NCBI GenBank assembly: GCA_965178125.1
Contig: OZ237757.1
Location: forward strand, 124,001 to 188,000
Length of the DNA stretch: 64,000 nt
Direction: 5' to 3'
DNA from: Bilabrum cf. latius
Lineage: Eukaryota > Bigyra: Bicosoecida > Bigyra > Bicosoecida
Shown: positions 11,314-20,700 of the stretch, one piece after another
Layout: each line of letters starts with the position of its first letter
How positions within the stretch are numbered: the first letter of the stretch is position 1
Notes under the pieces: generated by a model
The model's database searches: none
Told to the model about the DNA's origin: nothing
The model's input: the letters and a program-made list of their open reading frames with translations, nothing else
Program-made: the position numbers and the translations under genes

Positions 11314-12960
11314 TTACAACCGGTTTGCGGCCGCGGCGGCCTGCGCGGTGGCGTGCTGCGCGTCCTTGACCCTCCTCTTGAACACCTCGAAGGCCAGCAT
11401 GCTGAACCCGAACAGGGGACCCACCACGGCCATGCGTGGGCCCAGGCCCCTCCAGAGGGCCTTGTGCCCGTCCTTGGCCACGGTCTTGGTGTAGCAGTCC
11501 CTCAGCCCAGTGTACCCCTGGCCCTTCTTGGCGCTCTGGATGCGCGTCTTCAGCACGTCCATCGGGGTGCACAGCCCGGAGGCGATGGCACCCGCCCCCG
11601 TGCCCGCAGCGAACACGGCCCCCAGCTCCACGGCCCCGGGCATCTCGCCCTTGGCGCCCCCGGCGAGCGCCCAGGCCGCGTGCGCCGTCTCCACCATGGC
11701 GTCCTTCGCGATGGCGTACCCAGGGAACATGACAACGGAGAAGGGGATGTCCCTCGCCAGCGTGGTCATGGACCCCGTGTACAGCCCCCTGAGACCCAGG
11801 TCCCGCACCACTTGCGCGGCGGACGGCGCCCCCATCTGCAGCCTGATCTTGACGATCTCCATCGGGTTGGTGGCGACCACCTGGGCAAGGCCCGCGCCCA
11901 CGCCCGCGGCCACCTGGTGTGCGAGCGGGAGGGGTGCCCCAGCGGGTGCCCCGGCCCTCCTGTTCCTCCTGGCGAATTCTTCTCTCAGCGAGTCGTTCAC
12001 GCCGAGCTTGATGGCCTTCTCGGGGAGCGCCCCTGCCAGCACGGCGGGGAGTCCTGCGGTAGAACGAACAGAGAGAAGCGATAATGGCGGGAAGAAATGG
12101 AAGAAAACGCACGGGAGGCTGTCAATCACGGCTCCACGACTTCGCATGGCTCGAAGGGGTGCTATCGCGGTGCACGGAGACGATTCTTGGCGGATGGGTC
12201 GTCGTCCTCGAGAGGAAGCTTGGCTGGCGGCACGAGCGAACGAAAACGCGCCTGTGCACTTCATAGGCATGCAATGCTTGCGCAGAGACGGCACGCATCG
12301 GCTGGCTGAGCTCCGCGCCATTGACGAGACAGGCAGGGAGGCGAAACTGGAGCAGCTCACCTCGGTAGAAAGCAAACGGTCCTCCTCTTGCCACTTCACG
12401 AATATTGGCCACGAGGCCCATGCCTGCAAGTTGAAAAGGTAGCACAGAGATTGCTATCGACAGCAGTGCGCAGACACAGCAGCAAGGGGACGCATGGCGC
12501 GCACTACACTTCTGCGTGTCGGTTTCACGGGGCTTCCGTTGAGGGCTCACCAGAGCTGGCTTGGAGCCTCGTCTTGATGACGTCGATCGGGAAGACCGCC
12601 GTCGTGCCCACGAATCCAGCTGCTGCTCCAACCATGAGCTTCAGGTGCAACGGAATCACTACTTCGGGCAACTGGGCAACCTGCGGAGACAGCAGTGAGA
12701 AAACTCGGACGGCGCACCTCGGTCCCTTGCGCGGTACCAGACGATTTCTTGGCGATTCCTCGGGCCCAAGAAAATAATATTAGGGTTTATTTGACATAGA
12801 GCGGTCGCCACGTGTGATCACGAGCTTGTTGCAGATGCTGTTTGAAGCTGTACCCCAACGCAAGAACGATGACGGTACACATCTATTTGAACCAGCTGTC
12901 CGCGCACAGATAAGTCATATTGCTCACTGGTCCAACATTAGGTATCTTTGCGTATGCCAT
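11314..12960 (-). CDS. Mitochondrial carrier, glutamate-carrier-like (SLC25 family), four exons
   Basis: Exons on the minus strand: 12960-12928, 12680-12551, 12423-12361 and 12053-11314. All three introns start GTGAGC and end in CAG. The joined 321-codon frame is in phase and ends in TAA. The protein begins MAYAKIPNVGP and has the three tandem repeats of the SLC25 inner-membrane transporters, with signatures PIDVIKTRLQ, PMEIVKIRLQ and PMDVLKTRIQ. The stretch LPEKAIKLGVND, the RDIPFSVVMFP segment and the PLFGFSMLAFE end resemble the mitochondrial glutamate carriers (SLC25A18/A22) and the carrier half of aspartate/glutamate carriers. The length fits the former (about 320 residues, no EF-hand domain). 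Substrate is inferred from these motifs only. No in-frame TAG. The 33-nt first exon is the least certain part. Confidence 0.88.
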
Positions 12961-13221
12961 ATTGTAGTTCTCGAGTGCAATCTCTGGTAAATGTGTGATT
13001 CTGCAGTACGAGCTGTCTGTCCGTGGCAGTAGTTCGTCTTCCGCCGAGCGAGCGAAAACCCCACCAGATGTCGGATTCATAACGCAACCCTTTCTCGGAA
13101 CACTCGTGCTCCTCTTTGGCCACCACTGTTCCGACGATGTTTGACGAACGTTCGATTTCAATAAAAGTTGCATGTGGGCCAAGAAAAGCATGAATCAATG
13201 TATCTTTTTCGTGTGTACTTG

Positions 13222-14964
13222 TTAGCAATGCCTTATCCGTGCCACTACCGCCACAATGTCTCGAACGTTGCTGCGCCCGTCCTCCAGGCAGGCAACAGGA
13301 CCAGCCAGCCACCTCCCGCACGGGCTGGCCAGCACCTGCCCTGCGCCCCACGGTTCTGCTGCACCCCTTCGACTGCCATCGTGACCCACACCTTCCGGCT
13401 CGAGAGCTGCTTCCGGTTTGGCGGCGCTCTCACACGCCCGCGCCCCCGGCCCCGGCCCCGCTTGCTAGTGCTCTGCCCCCCCCTCCCCGGCCCACCCCTG
13501 CTTCTCCTCCAGCCACGCCATGAACCGCCCCGCGCCCCCTCCCACGCCGAAGTACATCCGCTTCGCAGCAAATAGTGCCACCCCGGGTGGCGCGGCGCTG
13601 CCACGGCCGCCCCCTCCCGCCCCATCGGCTTCATCTTCATCTTCATCTTCATGATCACCGTCTGACTGGGCCAAGCATCGCTGGCACGCGAGCCAGTTCG
13701 CGCGCAGGTCCGATTCCCGGTAGAGCGTCTCGCTGGCGAGAAGCAGAGACACGGTGCCCTGCGGCAGGCGTGCCGATGCACCGGTTGCAACCGCCACATC
13801 CTACCCCTCGCCCACCCCTGACCCCGCTTCGGTCGAGCCCAGCAGCTGCTCCCACGGGCCTGCCGCCAGTAAGCATCGCTCCGCCCACTCGTGACTATCC
13901 TTCTCCGCCCGTTCTGCCCCCGGTTCTGCCGCCGGTCCCTTGCTGGGGCCAGCTCCAGTAGGCCCATGCTGCCTCGACCCTCGCGCCAGGGTCTCCCGCA
14001 CCGTGGGCAGTGTCCTGTCTGCGAGCACACCGGCGTTCAGGTCCTGCCACCACCACGACTAACGCAGGTCCGGGGTGGATCCTGACGCACCCGAACCATC
14101 GATTGTTGCAGGCATTGGGGCGGGGGATGCTGCCTATGCCGAGGTGTCATGTCCGAGCTTATCTCCCCTTGCCCTTGCCCCACGCACCGCGCCCGCCCCT
14201 GCCCCTGCCCCTGCCCCTGCCCCTGCTGCCACGTGCTGCATCGCGAGTCGGAGGGCGCCGCAGCCCGCCAGCCCTGTGCCGCAGCCCAGGTCAAGCACGT
14301 CGCCCTGGCCGCGCATGATCGCACTCGTCACACCGCGACGCACGAGGGAGCCGAGCTCAGCCGCGATGCCCTTGGGATGCTGGAACCCTTCGCCCGGACT
14401 GCCGCTGCTCCTCCTGATGCCCCCATCACTGTACTCACCCCTATCCCTACCCTAAGCACACACAGACACGAGGAACGACACCAGGTCCAGCGTGCACTCC
14501 CAAACCTTGAGGCCGCCCTCGTACTGACCGGGCACCACGTCAAGGCGAGCATCCAGCGAGGGGTCGATCGAAGCATACGCAGGTAGCGCAGCCGAGGCTT
14601 GTTTTGGCAGAGTACTGGTTGAACTCTTTGCATCGGCTGAAACTTCTCTTGGTCGCTTCTTGCCCCGCAGGCGAGGCAGCTCGAGGCCAGTGGTGTGGTG
14701 CTGCAACTCTGCTGGGCACCGCAGACACGGCGCTAGATCCTTAGTATCCATCGGGGTTATGATTAGTGCATCAAATGCAGCACTAGTGACAGGTGACTCC
14801 CAGTCTGCGATTTTCCCGACTCTCGTGGATGTTTTTGCAACTGTAGCGTCCATCCCAACATCCTCGCCTGCAACGGTTTCCTTTTCCACAACTATCTCGG
14901 CCCATGGATCTGCAACGATCGCATCTCCGTCAGAGTCGTCATCAAATCCAAACTCGAATGACAT
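13222..14964 (-). CDS. METTL18: METTL18-type protein-histidine N-methyltransferase
   Basis: A single-exon 580-residue SAM-dependent methyltransferase of the METTL18/Hpm1 group, which methylates a histidine of ribosomal protein uL3 in animals and yeast. The ATG at 14964 gives MSFEFGFDDDSDGDAIVADP. Diagnostic blocks in order: PGQYEGGLKVWECTLDLVSFL, motif I VLDLGCGTGLAG, WWWQDLNAGVL (human HFQDYNSMVI), SLLLASETLYRES, ALFAAKRMYFGVGGGAGRF and, near the C-terminus, LEDGRSNVRDIV. Five TAG codons are in frame (14452-14454, 14134-14136, 14059-14061, 13801-13803, 13465-13467). It ends in TAA. Insertions, among them an Ala-Gly tract from a CCCCTG repeat and an Asp-Glu run, make it longer than the usual ~370 residues. 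Confidence 0.88.
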
Positions 14965-15071
14965 TTCGTGCGGAGTATAGGTTTGCGAAGCCGTCTTCCT
15001 TGCGTTATGGGTCAAACCGGAATTGCGAACGGTGTTCAATCCAGCGGCATTATTTCGCCGGATTGGGACCA

Positions 15072-15994
15072 ATGGGAGATAATCCCGTGTTTTTTGTGCC
15101 AAATTTGATTGGATATGTGCGTGTTGCTACCGCGCTGGCTTCGTTTTTCTACATCCAAACAGATCCGTGGGTGTTTGGTGCGCTCTACTCCGTCTCGTAC
15201 GCTTTGGATGCCGTCGATGGCCCGGCAGCAAGGGCTTTGAACCAAGGTATGGTAGCATTGAAAATGATTTGACTTTAAACAGGGGACAGGACGTGCACCG
15301 TGAAAGTTTGTCTGTCCCGTTCTGCGTTCCCCTCGCAGCCTCCTAGTTCGGCGCCGTCCTCGACATGGTGACCGACCGGGCGTGCACGAACGTGCTGCTC
15401 CTGGAGCTAAGTCGCTTGTATGGCGACTATCGCTGGCTAAGTTTTTTTTGGACGGCATGCGCGTCGCTGGACCTTGTCTCGCACTGGTGGCACATGCACC
15501 AGTCCCTGTCTCAGGGCGCATCGTCTCACAAGGCACTGGGCAAGGAGAGAAGCTGGCTCTTGCGCATCTACTACTCCCGAATCTGGCTTTTCTTGATATG
15601 CGCCGCGAACGAGGCATGCCTGCTGTTAGCCTATGCCGCCGCTCGCCCGGAGACTGCAGGTCCCGACGTGCTGGTGGCTCGGTCTGCCCTGCCCGAGCAA
15701 GTGCTCCGTGCTCGCTCCCTCGGCTGGCTCCCCTGGCTGCGGTCTGCGGGCGAAGAGGAAGGCCCCCTGCTGATCTCTCTCACGGCGTGCCTCGCACTCG
15801 TCACAGCCCCCGTGTTCCTCCTGAAGCAGCTCATCTCCGCGGTGCAGCTGGCCGAGGCGGCCGCCCTGACGGCGGAGCAGGACGCGAGGGAGAGGAGGGC
15901 GAAGAGGGAGGCAGGGGAGCGGGGACAAGGGGAATCCAAGGCAAGCGGAGAGGGTGCTATAGCGGACATTGAAGATGATAAAAAATCGCAATGA
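15072..15994 (+). CDS. CDIPT: CDP-diacylglycerol--inositol 3-phosphatidyltransferase (PI synthase)
   Basis: Two exons, 15072-15246 and 15339-15994 (donor GTATGG, acceptor CTCGCAG), encode 276 residues. The enzyme makes phosphatidylinositol from CDP-diacylglycerol and myo-inositol in the ER membrane. It opens with FFVPNLIGYVRV and carries the CDP-alcohol phosphotransferase motif DG-x2-AR-x8-G-x3-D-x3-D: DGPAAR, eight residues, then FGAVLDMVTDR. The intron splits the motif after NQ, and the TAG at 15344-15346 is the seventh of the eight spacer residues, in NQAS-TAG-FGAVLD. Several membrane helices follow. The C-terminus is a charged Glu/Arg-rich tail. Stop is TGA. Divergent from METTL18 (107 bp) and convergent with the oxidoreductase (50 bp). 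Confidence 0.93.
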
Positions 15995-16044
15995 GTAGAG
16001 GGTGTTTACCGTGTCACGGATCCATCGATCGACCCGCCAGGACT

Positions 16045-17434
16045 TCACCCCTCCGTCACCATGACAACGACCTTGCCCAGGCTGGCGTTGGACTCGACGT
16101 ACCTGTGTGCCTCGGCCAGGTGCTGCAGCCCCGGGCCAGCCTCCTCACTCGTCACACCACCCACCCGCTCCTTGACCTCCTCCCCCGCCTCCTTGCCCTC
16201 GTCGTCGATCTGCGCCCCAAACACGCGGCCCACCACGGGCACCAGTTCTCCCGCCTCCAGCCCGGGCCCCGCCTCGGCCCAGAAAGACCGCACCAGCGCA
16301 GCCTTGTACCCCCTGGATCGGGCCCTCAGCGTGGTGCCAAGCACGCGCGCACGCTTGCGCAAGATGGCCGCCAGCATGGGCGCCGGCACGGGTGCCTCCC
16401 CCGGCTCACCTTCGCCCTGTCCCCCCACTGGCACGGCGCTGCTGTTCCCCGGGCCCTTGCCGCCCTTCCTGGCGGTCATGGGCACGGCACCCCCCATCAG
16501 GCCATAGACCACCCAGGTCCCCTCCGCCGCCAGCGCCACACCGTTCTGCTCGGCATGCGATCCCCCCACGCAGTCAAGGATCACGTCTGCGCCCTTGCCG
16601 CCAGTGGCGGCTCGCACAGCCTCTCCGAAGGCGGGGTTCTCCTTGTAGTTGATGCCGGCGATCGCGCCCAGCCCAGCGGCGTACTCCAGCTTGGCGGCAG
16701 ATCCAGCCACGGCCACAGCCCTGCCCTTGATCACGGCCCGGATCAGCTGCAGCGCGGCCGTCCCCACGCCGCTGCCCGCCGCGTGCACGAGGACGTCTGG
16801 GGAACTGGGCGGGGCCAGCGACGGGACATCGCTTCCGGTGCTGGATTTCGACTCCGAGTCGGGCGCGGGCACCTGCGCGACGAAGCGGAGCAGCTGGTGC
16901 GCCGTGAGCCAGACCTCTGGCACGGCAGCGGCTTGCTGCCAGGTGAAGCTCGACGGGACAGGAAGCAGGAGGGCCTGCTCGGCGACAACGTACTGCGCGT
17001 ATCCACCGCCAGTCAGTAGAGCCATGGCCCGGTCACCGGCAGTCCACTTGTGCACGCCGGCTTGGTCATCTTCTGGCAGGCGCTCGCCGACTGCCACCAC
17101 CTCGCCCGCCGCTTCGAGGCCCAAGATATCGGTTGTGCCGGGCGGGGGCGAGTACTTTCCCTTTCGTTGCAGCGTGTCGGCCCTGTTGATTGCTGTCGCG
17201 TGTACTTTCAGCAGAACCTGGCCTGGGCCCGGGGACGGCACCTGCTTGCAACAGGTGCGAGTTCAGGGAAACGTGGGTAGTTCTAGACTGGGGCAGCTGA
17301 AACATTCTAAAGGGTATCACGGTCCAGTGCCTCACCGGCCGATCTACGATTTTGAGTTCCCCCTCCTCTGCAATCGCTGCCTGCATGGTGGACGGGACAG
17401 ATGCGTCGCCTGCGGAGCCTCCAGTAGCCGCCAT
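16045..17434 (-). CDS. NAD(P)H quinone oxidoreductase, PIG3/zeta-crystallin type
   Basis: A medium-chain dehydrogenase/reductase of the zinc-free quinone oxidoreductase branch. Exons on the minus strand are 17434-17336 and 17241-16045, with a GTGAGG donor and GCAG acceptor joining KIVDRP to VPSPGPGQVLLKVHA in phase. Family blocks match human TP53I3 closely: NRADTLQRKGKYSPPPG, ILGLEAAGEVVAVG, GDRAMALLTGGGYAQYV, the nucleotide-binding HAAGSGVGTAALQLIR, VILDCVGGSHAEQN and VYGLMGG. Length about 431 residues,  ~100 more than human because of Pro/Gly/Ser insertions. The start is uncertain: ATG 17434 follows an acceptor-like CCCAG, so there may be a 5' intron; ATG 17386 (MQAAIAEEGELK) is the family-like alternative. 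No in-frame TAG. Ends in TGA. Confidence 0.9.
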
Positions 17435-17715
17435 CTGGGCAAGTGCAACGCAAGCGAAAGCTGTAACAATGAATGAGATAGACCGGCCGTGTATGGGCCA
17501 GTGCATTCAGTAATGATTCACGGCCAAAGCACCCACGCAGCCCGAGTAGGCGCGATCCGGAACACACGACCAATCCGCAACGAACCGCGTAGGCCCTCAT
17601 CAAAAGAGGAATGTATCAGAACACCAGTACAGCATGTTTTGTTACAGAGAGAAATGACAGGTTCACGAATCAGTACCCAACGGATCCGGTGGGCTCGCAG
17701 CGCACCCGCGAAAAG

Positions 17716-20700
17716 TTAGTTGCCTCCACCCAGGCCCCAGGTGTTCCACATCATGAGCTGGAAGTACGAGTCGTCCTCGATCCCAGCGCTCAGCAGCGCA
17801 AAGCTTTCGTTCCACTGCGCGCGAGACACGGGAGCCTCGTCCCTGGGCCCCACGCCGGCCTGCTCCCTGAACGGCAGCAAGAACTCCTCGAGGGCCTCCT
17901 GCGCCGTCTGCCTGCCAGACTTGACCGAGCTCAGGTGGCGCGCCTGGTACGCGCGCGCAAGGTCCGACGTTGTTATAGTCCCCGTCCCGCGCCGATCCAG
18001 CCTCCGGAACGCCCTGTCCACCAGCGCCAGCCGGAAGGGTGCCGGCTTGCCCGCCAGCCCCTGCAGGAAGGCGCCCACGGAGATCAGTCCGGTGCTCACA
18101 GCCCCCGCGCCGGCATCGAACCGAACGAACAGCGCGCCCAGCTCTCCATCCGTGCACCCCAGCCCTGCCTTCTCCAGCGCCCCCTTGAACTGAGTCCCCG
18201 TCAGCGCGCCCCTCCGCGACCCGTCCTGCCCCCGAACGATACGGGCGAACTTGATGAAGCCGTCGGGACCACGCCGGGCCATGGACCCACGCAGCCGCTG
18301 CAGGGCGTATTGCACCGGGTCTGCCTCGCCCCCCGCCATCGCCTTCGCCTCCGCCTCTGCCTTCGCCCTCAGGGCCGGGTCCCTGCTGCTCGCCGCCCTG
18401 TAGGCCAGCGTGCTGCCCTCTCCCGCGCCCGCCCTCCCGCCGATCATCTCACCCACGGAGGCCTGCGCGTATCCCTCCCGCTCAATGCCCCACCCGGACG
18501 CGACCATGCTGCCACCCCCGGCAGCGTGCCCCCCGCCCGACATCTTCCGCATGTCACGCACCACCGGCGCCCCTCCCCCCGTCACGTGCTCCTCGTGCCT
18601 CCGCACCGCGCCCGCGGGCACCACGCCCCTGGGGGAACCGAACGGCGACCCCACCACGGGGCCACCCTGCGTCCCCGTCAGCGCCCCCGCGGGAGCACCC
18701 CCCGCCCCCGCCCTGGGGTCCGACTGCATCCTCCACCCCCCCCACACAGCCACCGCGAAGAAGTCCCCCCCCTCCGAGCCGAGGGTCGCAGCCAGAGCCG
18801 CATGCCAGGCCTCGAAGTCCCCGAGCCTCACGGGCGCCTCCTCCCCCGCATCCGGGTAGAAGGTCTCGAGGAACTCCCGCAGCACGTCTGCCTCTTGCCT
18901 CCGCCCGCTCGCGCACTCTGGGTGGGCAGAGGGGTCGAAGGTCTCCCTGCACCGGGACACGGGCACTGCCCTCACGGGCGTGTCCACCCCCGCGGCTGCC
19001 TGCGCCTCTGCCATCAGCTTGTCGTACGCCTTGGCCACGAGGCCCTTCTGCTGCGGGCTCAGCTCGCCCATCACGGCCCGTGCCAGCTGCCCGCAAGCCA
19101 CCGCGCCCGTGGCAGGGTCCCTGAAGGCGCCCTCCAGCGAGGCCAGTTCCTCGGGTGAGAGGCCCACGCCGAGCTCCGACAGGCGCCGGGAGAGATCGTC
19201 GGGGGAACAAAGGGACTCGGAGGGGAGGTCGCCCAGCTCTCGAGAGGTGGCCAAACCCACGCCGAGGGCGTGGGCAAACCCCACCACGCCTCGCAGACCG
19301 CGGGGCACCACCCGACCTCGGATCCGCGCCACAGCCGAGGCAGCCACGCCCGCGCCCCCGCTCCCGTTGCTGGGACCCCCCGAGCCGCCGCCCCTGCCTG
19401 GGGTCGTCGGCGCCCCCCCTGCCCCGCCTCCTCCGTGGGAAAACCGGAACTCCTGTCGCATGCGCCGCAGCTCCTCCTCCACAGGAGCGGCGCCCGGCGC
19501 ATCGGGCTTGAAGCTCTGCAGCGCCTGCTGCGACTCCTGCAGGGCAAGGGCCTGCCCGTACCTGCGCCTGCCCCTGTCCCTCCCGAACCCCAGGTAATCG
19601 TCACCCCGTGCTTGTGCCCTGGGGCTCTGCGCCAGGCGCGCCTGCTCCGCCGCATGCTCGGCCTCCGCTGCGGCCCTGAGTCCATCGGGCAGCCCCACGG
19701 GGCCCCGCCTCGCAGCGGCGGCGCGCGCCCCCGCGGTGGGTCCCGCGGGGCTCTGCAGCGGGTGCTCTTCACCCCCCAGGCCCCTCTTGCCCATGGCCGG
19801 TCCCATGCCGTAGCCCGCTCTGGTGGCGTAGGGGCTGCGCATGGCGGCCGTGCTGGCAGCTCCCGTGCCCGCCACCTGCGCGTTCTGCTGCATGGCGGGG
19901 TGCGAGACGAACTGTGCCTTGGCGCTGTACGAGTGGTCCAGCCCAGCGGCCTGCGACCCCAGCCGCGTCATGGACCGCAAGATCCCGTCCTCGTCCGTCC
20001 GCGCGCGGCCCGTGAGCGAAGCGGCCGTGCCCGCGCCCCCCCCACGTCGGGAGGGTGTCCGCGGTGCACCCCCGCCCACCCCGTGGCTCCCCCCGCTGCC
20101 CACGGCCCCCCTCGGCTTGGTGTCGAAGCAGGACCACAGCACGAGACCCAGCTCCTCGTCCGTCGATGCCCCACAGCTGACCCCCTCCATCAGCAGCTCA
20201 AAGTACGGCAGCCGCACCACCCGCCCAGACATGCCAGACCCGGGGGTAGGGCCTAAAGAACCGGGGTAGGGGGCCTCCCCCTGGCCCAGCGCCTGCAGGA
20301 AGTCGCCCATGATCGCCTCCTGCGTGCGCCTGCCCGCGCGCACCGTGGGGTGCCCCTGGGGAACAAATCTCGCCCCCAGCTCCTCAAGGGGAATGGCCCC
20401 CTGCGCGTCACCCCCCCCTACGGCCCTCTCCAGCCGCTCCCAGGCCTGCACCACCAAGGCCCTCCTCGCGGCATTCATACGCCCCCGCAGCTGCGAGTGG
20501 AACTCCTCCACCACGATCACGGGCCGCCCAGCCGTGGGACTCTCGCGAGCCAGCACGCCGAACACCGCGTCCGCCAAGAAGGCGGCATCGCTGGTGGGCG
20601 GGGACAGCGTCATGCCCACGTCCTCCAGAGCAGCCCGCCACTGCCCCTCGTGCACCGCACCGTCTCCGTCCTCGTCCCGGGCCAGCATACGCTCCCGCAG

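Noticed and set aside
12938-13351. Minus-strand open frame between METTL18 and the carrier (ends at TAA 12938)
   Set aside because: Its 5' part overlaps the METTL18 3' end in another frame and the 3' part overlaps the carrier's first exon; no family motif.
14360-14455. An intron in METTL18 after LDLVSFL
   Set aside because: There is a GTGTGT sequence, but with TAG read as Gln the frame continues without a stop into the SAM-binding motif, so no intron is required.
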